Below are positions 1-7,256 of a stretch of DNA of 21,687 nt, piece by piece. A program made the translations under genes and the position numbers. The notes beneath the pieces were generated by a model. It had not been told where the DNA came from. It saw only the letters and a program-made list of their open reading frames with translations, and made no database searches. Each line of letters begins with the position of its first letter. Position 1 is the stretch's first letter. Source of the DNA: JBBDSV01 sp040904785 (GTDB lineage Bacteria; Actinomycetota; Nitriliruptoria; Nitriliruptorales; Nitriliruptoraceae); contig JBBDSV010000077.1 of the NCBI GenBank assembly GCA_040904785.1, forward strand, positions 1-21,687, read 5' to 3'.

Positions 1-54
1 CCTGCGACCTCTTGCGTGTCGAGCAAGCGCTCTAGCCGACTGAGCTAACGCCCC
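1..54 (-). tRNA. tRNA-Val (anticodon GAC), 3' end outside window
   Basis: Read on the minus strand, positions 54 to 1 give an acceptor 5' strand GGGGCGT, then T8 A9, a D stem GCTC/GAGC, an anticodon stem CTTGC/GCAAG, variable loop AGGTC and the start of the T stem (GCAGG). The seven-base anticodon loop is TCGACAC, so the anticodon is GAC, for valine. The gene is cut by the window start, so the T arm and acceptor 3' strand are not visible. Loop position 33, almost always T, is C here (see findings). No integrase or attachment repeat is seen next to it. Confidence 0.88.
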
Positions 55-178
55 GGGGTACGGCGGCGAAGCGTACCGACCGACGTCACCGGCGGCGAAC
101 CCGCCCGTACGGCAACGGCGAGCGGCCGCGACAACTCACGAGACGACCCACGTGATCGGACCGCCCCACGGAAACATG

Positions 179-200
179 TCGGATACAGTCGCGTATCTGA
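179..200. promoter_or_regulatory. Imperfect 22-bp palindrome, candidate TetR operator
   Basis: The left half TCGGATAC and the right half GTATCTGA match as inverted repeats at 7 of 8 positions, separated by six bases. The site lies 46 bases upstream of the first gene of an operon that encodes its own TetR repressor, the usual place for an autoregulatory operator. No clear -35/-10 pair can be fixed around it. Assigning it to this TetR is inference. Confidence 0.4.
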
Positions 201-245
201 AGACACGACCGTATTCGACCTGTTCGATCGCCCGGGGGCGCTCCT

Positions 246-1937
246 GTGCACCGTTGGATGTCGCTGCTGCGCATGGGCGGCGCGCTCGCGCTCTTCGCGC
301 TGGCGCCGATGTCGGCAACCGCGAGCTCCTGTGCGCCAGACGGTGAACAGCATTTCGTCGCGCAATTGCACGGTGATGGCGACGTTGCCTCCGGGCATCG
401 CGTCGACGTCGATACCCCGGATTGCACGACCACCGACCATACGGCAGCTCCCGTCGGGGTCGCGATTCTGCATCGCACCGACCAAGGCCTCGTCGAACAC
501 GCAGGTCTGGGGTCAGAGGCTGGTGATGTACGCACGCAAGTACGCGTCCGCGACCGAACAGCCGTGCGCCGCGACCTCGTGGTCGATGGTCCGCTCGGGC
601 GCACCGAGACCGAGGACGTCATCGGTGTGCCACAGGTGGTGATGATCGAGATCGACTACCCCCGCGGGTGGACCGTGACCCAGCCGGTAGCACGGGGGGT
701 GACGACCGAGTTCAACGATGGCCGGACGCGGGTCATGACCGCAGCCGTGATGTTCACCCCGATCACCGCGGACGAGTTCGTACTTACCGTTGACGCGACG
801 CCGGGCCGCGGAACGCCGACCGTCCGTGTGCGCACGTCTCCGGTGAGCCATGTCGACCGGACCGGCATCCCTGGTGAACTGCTGTCGGCACCCGAGGCCG
901 CGGTGCTGGGAGGGCTCGCACAGCTCGTGCACGAAGGCACGCTCGAGCTCGTGGACGGGACACAGGAACTGTCGGACAGCACGACCGAGTTCGCCGATGG
1001 AGTCGCCGAACTCGCTGACGGCGCTCGCGAACTCGCGGACGGCATGACCGAATATGCCGACGGCGTCGCCGAACTCGACGACGGCACGACCGACATCACC
1101 GACGGCGCGGCAGAACTCGTCGAGGGCACCGACGAGTTCGCCGACGGGATCGACGACTTGGCCGACGGACTGCGGCAGCTCGCCGACGGTGCGAACGACG
1201 CGGCGAGCGGCGCCGCCGGTGTCTCCAAGGGCGTGTCATCGATCGAATCCGCCTATGCCGCGGTTGCCGGTGACCCGGCGTCACTGGCCGACATCGCGGC
1301 GGCCCCTGCGCCGATCCAGACCCTGTACGGGACGCTCGATGCAATTTTCACCGGTTCCGATCAGCTAGACGACGGCGCCGACGCGCTTGCCGACGGTCTT
1401 GATGAACTCGCCGACGGGCTGGATGACGTCGCAACGACTGCCGAAGGCACGCTGCGCGACGGTTCGGCAGAGCTCGCGGACGGAACGCGCGAGTTCGCCG
1501 ACGGTCTCAATGACCTCGCCGAGGCAATCACCGAGCTTGCGGACGCGGCGAACGACCTCGCCGGCGGAACGGCGGAACTCTCTGATGGATCGGCCGACGT
1601 GGCCGACGGTGCGTCTGAACTCGCTGGTGGCACGGCCGAGCTGGCCGATGGCGTGCGCGAGATGCCGGACGCCGTCGCCGAGATCCGAGGGGTCGCCGAC
1701 CGTGCCGGGCACAAACGAGCCGAGCTTCGTGCGCGCATTCATGACGGCGTGGAGCGCGCCGCGACCGTACCGATCACCAGTGCGGTGTTGACCGCGCCGG
1801 GGCAGACACCTGCCGATCCGTTCGTCGTCGGCGCGTTGGCCGCGACGACGGTGCTGCTGGCCGGCCTCGGAATCGGCCGGCACGGAGTTCGCCGGAGGCT
1901 TTTGCGATGGTTGACGCACCGGGAGGCCGCGACATGA
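246..1937 (+). CDS. Exported Leu-x-x-Gly heptad-repeat protein, RND-pump partner candidate
   Basis: This 563-residue protein has a signal peptide (about residues 1-27, Ala/Leu core, likely cleaved after SATA). A globular extracytoplasmic region follows (about 30-210), then two long blocks of seven-residue repeats of the type E-L-A-D-G-x-x (about 231-316 and 372-472), a linker, one membrane helix (about 525-543) and an Arg-rich cytoplasmic tail. The repeats match the X-X-X-Leu-X-X-Gly heptad family (TIGR03057) found in YhgE/Pip-like surface proteins. The chosen GTG start has a G-rich stretch about ten bases upstream; an ATG four codons in is the alternative. Its stop overlaps the next gene's start (ATGA). 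Cotranscription with an RND pump suggests an outward-projecting coiled stalk or partner for that pump, which is inference. Residues 30-130 are weakly conserved in appearance and the opposite strand is also open there, but the signal peptide and repeats support this frame. Confidence 0.85.
   Translation: MHRWMSLLRMGGALALFALAPMSATASSCAPDGEQHFVAQLHGDGDVASGHRVDVDTPDCTTTDHTAAPVGVAILHRTDQGLVEHAGLGSEAGDVRTQVRVRDRTAVRRDLVVDGPLGRTETEDVIGVPQVVMIEIDYPRGWTVTQPVARGVTTEFNDGRTRVMTAAVMFTPITADEFVLTVDATPGRGTPTVRVRTSPVSHVDRTGIPGELLSAPEAAVLGGLAQLVHEGTLELVDGTQELSDSTTEFADGVAELADGARELADGMTEYADGVAELDDGTTDITDGAAELVEGTDEFADGIDDLADGLRQLADGANDAASGAAGVSKGVSSIESAYAAVAGDPASLADIAAAPAPIQTLYGTLDAIFTGSDQLDDGADALADGLDELADGLDDVATTAEGTLRDGSAELADGTREFADGLNDLAEAITELADAANDLAGGTAELSDGSADVADGASELAGGTAELADGVREMPDAVAEIRGVADRAGHKRAELRARIHDGVERAATVPITSAVLTAPGQTPADPFVVGALAATTVLLAGLGIGRHGVRRRLLRWLTHREAAT
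936..1664 (+). repeat. Two blocks of 21-bp degenerate repeats coding Leu-x-x-Gly heptads
   Basis: The DNA repeats a degenerate 21-base unit containing variants of GAACTCGCCGACGG. It encodes about a dozen heptads at 936-1196 and about fourteen at 1353-1664, separated by a non-repeated Ala/Pro-containing hinge. The units vary at wobble positions, so this is an old protein-level repeat rather than a recent tandem expansion. The hinge (residues 323-370) includes the stretch AAAPAPIQTLY, which may let the two coils fold back on each other. Confidence 0.85.
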
Positions 1938-2539
1938 CGACCCGACGGACACGTGCCGAACAGCAAGAGGAGACCCGGCGACGGCTGCTGGACGCCGCTT
2001 CGGCGGTCTTCGCCGAGTCCGGCTTCGAAGGCGCGTCGATCGACGCCATCACGCAACGCGCCGGATACACCCGCGGTGCGTTCTACTCCAATTTCGCGTC
2101 GAAGGCGGAGCTGCTCATCGCGCTGAGCGAGCAGCGAATGGCGGCGATGCGCGCCGAGTTGCTTCCCCGCGTCGCTGACGCGACGGGCGACGCACAATTC
2201 GAAGCCGCCGCAGACTGGCTGCTGACGCAGTCACCACCGACAGAGCTGCTCCTGCTCGTCGAGCTCGGCAGGCTCAGAGATCGATCTCCTGAAGCGGACG
2301 ACGTCATCGAACGCTTCGTCACGACTGCGCGCGGGTTCATCACGGACACGATTGCGAATGCGACCGCGCTGTCCCCCCGCGGCGACGATCGCGACGACGC
2401 GATGACCGGCGCGATCCTGGCAGTCGTGATGGGCGCGCAACTGCTCCGCCATCTCGACGTGAGCGTCGATCCCACGACCTTTTCCGCGCTGCTCGCCGCC
2501 GCGATCGCGCCGCACGACACCCACCGAGCACAACCATGA
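1934..2539 (+). CDS. TetR/AcrR family transcriptional repressor
   Basis: This 201-residue protein carries a canonical TetR N-terminal helix-turn-helix: about residues 15-60, with A-A-S-A-V-F-A-E-S-G-F-E-G-A-S-I, then T-R-G-A-F-Y-S-N-F in the recognition helix and K-A-E-L after it. The rest is a helical ligand-binding and dimerisation domain without a recognisable ligand signature. The start is the ATG overlapping the previous stop codon, with GGGAGG seven bases upstream; a longer in-frame start at 1907 lacks this. It ends in an ATGA overlap with the RND transporter gene, so all three proteins are translationally coupled. By analogy with other TetR-pump pairs it probably represses the operon and is released by a pump substrate; the ligand is unknown. 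Confidence 0.95.
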   Translation: MTTRRTRAEQQEETRRRLLDAASAVFAESGFEGASIDAITQRAGYTRGAFYSNFASKAELLIALSEQRMAAMRAELLPRVADATGDAQFEAAADWLLTQSPPTELLLLVELGRLRDRSPEADDVIERFVTTARGFITDTIANATALSPRGDDRDDAMTGAILAVVMGAQLLRHLDVSVDPTTFSALLAAAIAPHDTHRAQP

Positions 2540-5343
2540 TCCGGCTGCTCGACATGCTCGCACGGCTCGCCACGCGTGTGCCGACGCTTACCCTCGCCGT
2601 GCTCGTCGCGGCGACCGTCGGCTTCGGCACGCTGTCGAGCCAATTGCAGGTCGACACCGGCGTGGAGGGCTTTGCCCCCGAGGGCGGCCTCGCTGACGTC
2701 CAGGACGAGATCGAAGAACGATTCGCGACGGGGAGCGCCGTCCAAGTACTGATCGACAGCGGCGCGGGCGGCAACGTGCTCTCAAGAGACACGATCATCG
2801 CCGTCGCCGCTCTCGCCGACCGCCTCACCACCGATCCGCACATCGCTCCCGCACTTGCTCCGCAGCGAACCGGGCGGCCGGCCGTCGTGTCGTTCGCGAC
2901 CCCGTTCACCGAGGCGGTTTCCGACGGAGGCACGAGCGACGACACATTCGCGACCTTGCCGCCACCGATGGCCACCGTCGTTATCGACCGTGTCGTTGAC
3001 GAGGCGAGCGACGAGATCGCAGCACTGCTTTCTACCGACTTCGATCCCGGTGCCGTCACGTCGCGCAGCGGACTTCTGCAGGTCGGCTTCAGTGGTGACG
3101 TCGCGGACGATGTCGCCGAGCGAGCGGCAGCGCGCGTCGAGCAGATCGTGTCGACCACCGAGATCGCCGGCGTGCGAACCGGTGTGCTCTCGACGTTGGC
3201 GATCGAGGAGGCCGTCGCCGATTCGCTTGCGCGCGACCTTCCCCGCCTGTTGACGGCGTCGTTCGTGCTGGTCCTGTTCATTCTCGCGTTGCTGTTCCGG
3301 TCGATCGCCGATGTCCTCGTGGGATTCTTCGGACTGCTTGCATCGATCATCTGGATGCTCGGCATCGCCGTGCTGCTCGGCCCCGACTACGCCGGAGTCG
3401 TTGGCGACTTCAGCCAGATCGGCATCGCGATCCCGGTGCTCCTCGTCGGTCTGGGGATCGACTATTCCGTCCATCTGACCTCCCGATATCGCGAGGAACA
3501 GGCGCGCGGGGCATCACCCGAGCGCGCAGCACGCACTGCACTGACGACGGTCGGATTCGCCCTTGTGCTCGCCACGATCGCCGCCGTCGCCGGATTCCTG
3601 GCCAACATGGCGACCCCCCTGCCGCCGATCCGCGACTTCGGAATCCTCGCCGCGGTCGGCATCGTCGCCGCCTTCGTGATCCTCGGTGGCGCGGTCCCGG
3701 CGACACGCGTGATGATCGACCGTCGCCGCACCCGCCGACCCCATGCACAGTCAGTGGACAGAAACCGATCGACCGATCCGTGGTGGGTCCGCTCGGCTGT
3801 CGTCGTGGCGACACGCGCCCCGATCGTCGCTCTCAGCGTCGCCACAGCACTGCTCGTGGGCGGGGGCATCCTCGCGACCGGGCTGAGCACCGAATTCGAC
3901 GACCGTGACTTTCTGCCCTCTGGCGCACCGTTGACCGCGCTCATCGATCGGCTCGATACGCAGTTCGACGGCGAGGTCGGCGAACGGACCGTCGTGCTGG
4001 TCGACGGTGACACCGACGATGGGAATCTCATCGCTGCCGCAGCACAGTTCGAAGAAGACCTCGCCTCGCTCGAACAGGTTCGCACCCTCGGTGATCGTCC
4101 CGACGTGCTCTCGCCATTCTTCTTCGTGGAGATGATCGCCGACGAAGGTGAACGGACACGGCAACGCCTCGCCGACCAGTTCGACGCGTGGTCCGACCCG
4201 GTCGGTGTCGCCGCCGACGTGCAACTCCCCGAGACCATCGACGGCTCGCTGATCGACGATCCCGATGCGCTCGACATCCCCGCTGATCTCGAAGACGCCG
4301 TCGGCACACGCCTCCCGGATGGCGAGTCGGTCGTCGACGCACTCATCACGACGATGGATCCCGACGAGCTCGACGCCGAGATTCGCGCAGCAATCGCCGA
4401 GTCGTCGCGGGAGGACCGTCCGGAATCGCTCGACGCGGACACGCTCACACGACTCGCCACCATCCCCGCGGATCGGTTGACTCGCGACGTCCTGCAGGAG
4501 GCGGGATATTTCTGGCAGCTCGACGGTGACACACGCCAAGCGTTGGCTCGCGTCGAACAGCTCGAGCATGCCGGCTGGCCCGGCGAGCGTCCCCGCGACC
4601 CAGAGGACTGGGCTGCGTTGATCGCTACGGCGAACGCGATTGCGCCCGACGATCTGCGCGGCGTCATCGACAGCCGCGGGATGGTGATCGATGTCGCGAC
4701 GTCGGCGGGGCAAGATGCCGAGGCGCTCGCGGACCAGCTGGTCGCTCGTGGCACGAGCGTGCGTGCCGTCGGGGGCGACATCACTGTCGTCAGTGACGCG
4801 CTCATTCAGGCGCAGATCATCTCGTCACTCGCGTCCGCGCAGCTGCAGGCGATTGCGATCAGCCTCGCGGCTGCAGCGGTGCTGCTCGTTGCGGCCTCCT
4901 TGTTCACGTCGCGGAACATCGCGCTGGGCCTCATCGGGATCGTGCCGAGCGCGGTCGCACTCGTGCTCGTACTCGGCGCGATGCGCCTGGCTGGGATCGC
5001 CTTCAACGCGCTGACCGCCACGGTCGCGTCGATCGCCGTTGGTATCGGTGTGCCGTACGGCATCCACTTGACGAACCGTTTCCGGGAAGCTTGGAGGCAG
5101 GTTGCGACGCCGGAAGCCGCGATCCGCGACACGTTGGCGAACACGGGACCGGCGCTGGTCGGCTCAGCGGTCACGACCGGCCTCGCGTTCGCCGTGTTGG
5201 TCGCTTCCGAGTCCATTCCGGTGGTGCAGTTCGGACGTGTCAGCTTCCTGATGATCGGGTTCGCGCTCGCCGCGTGCGTGTTCGTCCAGCCGTCACTGCT
5301 CGTTCTGTGGGCGCGACACCATCACGAACCACACGACCGCTGA
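2536..5343 (+). CDS. RND superfamily (MMPL / HAE3-type) transporter
   Basis: This 935-residue membrane pump has the two-fold RND layout. Helix 1 is at about 15-35, with an extracytoplasmic loop at about 37-235. Five helices span 237-392, a cytoplasmic linker covers 393-420, and helix 7 is at about 421-448. A large second loop runs about 450-765, followed by five helices at about 768-927. The first half holds the family motif G-L-G-I-D-Y-S-V-H-L (305-314), whose Asp309 is the usual proton-relay residue. The matching place in the second half reads G-I-G-V-P-Y-G-I-H-L (836-845), with Pro840 instead of Asp. The size and single-chain form fit the HAE3/MMPL group, which exports lipids, hopanoids or hydrophobic drugs; the substrate cannot be read from sequence. 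The start is the ATG in the ATGA overlap with the TetR gene. Confidence 0.93.
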   Translation: MIRLLDMLARLATRVPTLTLAVLVAATVGFGTLSSQLQVDTGVEGFAPEGGLADVQDEIEERFATGSAVQVLIDSGAGGNVLSRDTIIAVAALADRLTTDPHIAPALAPQRTGRPAVVSFATPFTEAVSDGGTSDDTFATLPPPMATVVIDRVVDEASDEIAALLSTDFDPGAVTSRSGLLQVGFSGDVADDVAERAAARVEQIVSTTEIAGVRTGVLSTLAIEEAVADSLARDLPRLLTASFVLVLFILALLFRSIADVLVGFFGLLASIIWMLGIAVLLGPDYAGVVGDFSQIGIAIPVLLVGLGIDYSVHLTSRYREEQARGASPERAARTALTTVGFALVLATIAAVAGFLANMATPLPPIRDFGILAAVGIVAAFVILGGAVPATRVMIDRRRTRRPHAQSVDRNRSTDPWWVRSAVVVATRAPIVALSVATALLVGGGILATGLSTEFDDRDFLPSGAPLTALIDRLDTQFDGEVGERTVVLVDGDTDDGNLIAAAAQFEEDLASLEQVRTLGDRPDVLSPFFFVEMIADEGERTRQRLADQFDAWSDPVGVAADVQLPETIDGSLIDDPDALDIPADLEDAVGTRLPDGESVVDALITTMDPDELDAEIRAAIAESSREDRPESLDADTLTRLATIPADRLTRDVLQEAGYFWQLDGDTRQALARVEQLEHAGWPGERPRDPEDWAALIATANAIAPDDLRGVIDSRGMVIDVATSAGQDAEALADQLVARGTSVRAVGGDITVVSDALIQAQIISSLASAQLQAIAISLAAAAVLLVAASLFTSRNIALGLIGIVPSAVALVLVLGAMRLAGIAFNALTATVASIAVGIGVPYGIHLTNRFREAWRQVATPEAAIRDTLANTGPALVGSAVTTGLAFAVLVASESIPVVQFGRVSFLMIGFALAACVFVQPSLLVLWARHHHEPHDR

Positions 5344-5357
5344 GGGAACCACCAGCG

Positions 5358-5387
5358 CACCGGCGACTACCCGCTGCGCTGCCGGTG
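5358..5387. terminator. Weak inverted repeat between convergent genes, possible terminator
   Basis: CACCGGC (5358-5364) and GCCGGTG (5381-5387) are perfect inverted repeats around a 16-base loop, at the tail-to-tail junction of the RND gene and the LiaF-like gene. The right arm lies inside the end of the minus-strand gene and there is no T tract, so a terminator role is only suggested by position. Confidence 0.3.
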
Positions 5388-6032
5388 GCGGATCGTGACG
5401 TCAGCGAGCACGGCGACGAGTTCGATACGCAACACTGCCGCACCGGGCGGCGGAACTGCCGTGTCCGTGCGCACCGACGCGAGGATCTCCGGGCCGTCGA
5501 TGACGACCTGCCAGTCTGCAGGCACATCGACGTCGACGTCGCCGAGCACCGCGACAATCTTGAGCCTGCCGTTGTCGACGAGGTCGGCAGCGGTCAGATC
5601 GACATCGACATCGGCGAATATCGCCGTGACTGTTCGAAGCGAGAGGGGGCCCGCATCGGCCCGCGCACGACGTTCGGACAACACGGCGGTGACGTCGCCG
5701 GCGGTTGTCGGCACGACCGGCGTGACGGTCTGCCGGCCGCGGAACAGCAAGGCCAGGCCTCCGGCGATCAGTGCGACCGGCCACACGACGGCCGCCGAGT
5801 CGACGATGCCGTGCGACCACAGCAGCAGCACGCCGCCGACGAGGCCAAACGCCAGTCCGGTCGCGACCGTCCGCGGAGCCACCGCGACACGACCAACGCC
5901 GGCGAGAACGATGATCGCAGGCCACCAGTCTCGTGCCACCGCTCCTGCGTCCACCTGTCCCGCCTGATCGGCGGCGAGCACCACGCCGGCGACGATAAAC
6001 AGACAACCGAAGAAGAACCGCCGGCGCGTCAC
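5367..6032 (-). CDS. LiaF-like membrane protein (second of two)
   Basis: This 221-residue protein has four hydrophobic helices in about residues 1-95 (a LiaI/LiaF-type transmembrane module), then a soluble C-terminal beta-rich domain (about 112-215) resembling the LiaF C-terminal domain. That domain holds recurring short strands such as ADVDVDL, GDVDVDV and ADVTI, spaced as expected for a beta-helix or stacked-strand fold. LiaF proteins in Firmicutes restrain the LiaSR envelope-stress system. The GTG start overlaps the previous stop (GTGA), so it is the last gene of a coupled three-gene cluster. No partner LiaR-type regulator is present, so what it signals to is unknown. Confidence 0.8.
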   Translation of the reverse strand: MTRRRFFFGCLFIVAGVVLAADQAGQVDAGAVARDWWPAIIVLAGVGRVAVAPRTVATGLAFGLVGGVLLLWSHGIVDSAAVVWPVALIAGGLALLFRGRQTVTPVVPTTAGDVTAVLSERRARADAGPLSLRTVTAIFADVDVDLTAADLVDNGRLKIVAVLGDVDVDVPADWQVVIDGPEILASVRTDTAVPPPGAAVLRIELVAVLADVTIRHRQRSG

Positions 6033-6652
6033 TGTCGTACCTCGACCTTGCCGACTCCTCCGCGCAGAACGAGCGTCACCGTTGCCGAACCGGATGACGG
6101 CGCCGAGCGAATCTCCACCGCGGGTGCGATGCCACTGCTCACGCGGTCGAGCGCGCGCACTTCGCCGACAGCGAGCCGTGCATCGCCGGCGACGCCAACG
6201 CCGTCCGGCACGATCACGAGAATTTCTCCGGCGCCGATGCGCACCACGATCTCGGTCGACGTCGGAAACGTGACGTCGCGCAGGTCGAGCTCCAATCGTC
6301 CTGCGCCAAGCGCGTAGTTCTCGTCAAGATCGTCGACACTCGTCGGACGTTCGGTCACCTCACCTGCCGCGACCATCGGTCCACGCCCAAACGGACTGAG
6401 CACGGCGAGCACGAGCAGCACGATTCCGATGCCGACGAACGCCTCACCGATGCCGTACCGGCCGCCGACCAGAACGACCAGCCCGACGATGACCAGCGCC
6501 GGAGCGAGCAGTGCATCCGCGGGGACGTCGACACCGAGCGACGTCGCGAGCCACAGCGCGCCGACGAGGATCAAGGCAATGCCCCATCCGAGCGGACGAG
6601 GTGCACGAGGCGTGGTGTCCGCCTGCGATGTCTGTCGGGCAGTCGACGTCAT
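6029..6652 (-). CDS. LiaF-like / DUF5668-type membrane protein (first of two)
   Basis: This 207-residue protein has a short polar N-terminus, three to four close-packed hydrophobic helices (about residues 25-95, including W-G-I-A-L-I-L-V-G-A-L-W-L) and a soluble C-terminal domain (about 110-207) rich in beta strands. The C-terminal part resembles LiaF or toastrack-like domains, with strands such as GRLELDLRDV and GKVEVRQ. The start is the ATG inside the ATGA overlap with the PspC gene; the reading frame stays open far upstream but that part belongs to PspC in another frame. It overlaps the following LiaF-like gene by four bases. It is probably an envelope-stress sensor or scaffold acting with PspC, which is inference from family and context. 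Confidence 0.8.
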   Translation of the reverse strand: MTSTARQTSQADTTPRAPRPLGWGIALILVGALWLATSLGVDVPADALLAPALVIVGLVVLVGGRYGIGEAFVGIGIVLLVLAVLSPFGRGPMVAAGEVTERPTSVDDLDENYALGAGRLELDLRDVTFPTSTEIVVRIGAGEILVIVPDGVGVAGDARLAVGEVRALDRVSSGIAPAVEIRSAPSSGSATVTLVLRGGVGKVEVRQ

Positions 6653-7044
6653 GACGATCGCTTCGCCAACAGCAACACACCGCCGGCGATCAACACGAGT
6701 GGTGCGATGACACGCCAGGACACACCGGGCACCACCTGGACGACAAGAAGGATGCCTCCGACGCCGATCAGCAGCATGCCGGCCAGCGCCGGAGACGCGC
6801 CGGGAGCGCGTTCGGCGGCCGCCGTTTCCCCGTCGGTGGATTCCTCGGGAATGATGATCCAGGCGACGATGTAGGCGAGCAAGCCACCGCCGCCGGCGAA
6901 GGCGAGGATGACGAAGACGAGGCGCACGAGAACGGGATCGATCCCGAAATAGGCGCCGATGCCGCCGCACACACCACCGAGCATGCGGTCAGTGCGGCTG
7001 CGGACCAGCCGGCGTGGTGGGACGGTCGGAACGTCATCGGTCAC
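6649..7044 (-). CDS. PspC domain membrane protein
   Basis: This 131-residue protein carries a PspC domain at about residues 13-68, with the signature arginine-rich entry (R-L-V-R-S-R-T-D-R), G-G-V-C-G-G-I-G-A-Y-F-G-I-D (23-36), the helix LVRLVFVILAFAGGG and the exit A-W-I-I-I-P. A linker and two more hydrophobic helices (about 86-127) follow, like the LiaI/DUF5668 module of its neighbours. PspC proteins sit in the inner membrane and respond to membrane stress. The GTG start at 7044 has GGAGG seven bases upstream; the longer open frame beyond it is not domain-like. It heads a coupled operon with two LiaF-like genes and is divergent from a membrane histidine kinase. Confidence 0.9.
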   Translation of the reverse strand: MTDDVPTVPPRRLVRSRTDRMLGGVCGGIGAYFGIDPVLVRLVFVILAFAGGGGLLAYIVAWIIIPEESTDGETAAAERAPGASPALAGMLLIGVGGILLVVQVVPGVSWRVIAPLVLIAGGVLLLAKRSS

Positions 7045-7109
7045 GGCATCGCCTCCGGTAGCGTCTCCGTTTCGTGCGCAGTATGCCGTCGCGCGGCGGG
7101 CAACGGACA

Positions 7110-7123
7110 GGGACCTGTGGCCC
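7110..7123. promoter_or_regulatory. DosR-box-like dyad in the pspC / kinase divergent region
   Basis: The 14 bases GGGAC-CTGT-GGCCC have the half-site layout and four-base spacing of the core of the mycobacterial DosR/DevR box (GGGAC, TWWA, GTCCC), with one change in the right half. The site is 66 bases upstream of the pspC start and 133 upstream of the kinase start. It also contains an overlapping ACAGG-GA-CCTGT dyad, so another regulator is equally possible. A similar dyad lies upstream of the first stress-protein gene. Confidence 0.3.
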
Positions 7124-7256
7124 GAGTTGATCGGCCGTGTACCACGACACCGTGCCGTCGCATGCACGCGCCACACGGACACGCTTGACTTTGCACGCGT
7201 CACCGCCGTGCCGTGCCGTGCCGGCTGGCGAGCCGTCCACGATCGGAGTCGAACGC

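Noticed and set aside
45..500. Minus-strand open frame opposite the start of the heptad-repeat gene, with protein-like composition and many G/C third positions
   Set aside because: Its third positions coincide with first codon positions of the plus-strand gene, which are GC-rich anyway. The plus frame has a convincing signal peptide and leads straight into the repeats, while the minus frame runs into an Arg/Ser-rich stretch and the tRNA.
936..1664. Regular 21-base repeats, considered as a CRISPR or satellite array
   Set aside because: The units are degenerate, in frame and lack spacers; they encode Leu-x-x-Gly heptads.
3462..4805. 447-codon minus-strand open frame inside the RND pump gene
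   Set aside because: Ser/Arg/Thr-rich low-complexity translation without domains; a mirror frame of the GC-rich pump gene.
5091..6317. 408-codon plus-strand open frame opposite the LiaF-like genes
   Set aside because: The translation is Arg/Asp/His-rich and low in hydrophobic order; the minus-strand genes have helices, overlaps and family features.
7206..7220. Three tandem CCGTG pentamers upstream of the kinase gene
   Set aside because: Only three short units in non-coding DNA; too little to claim phase variation or an operator.
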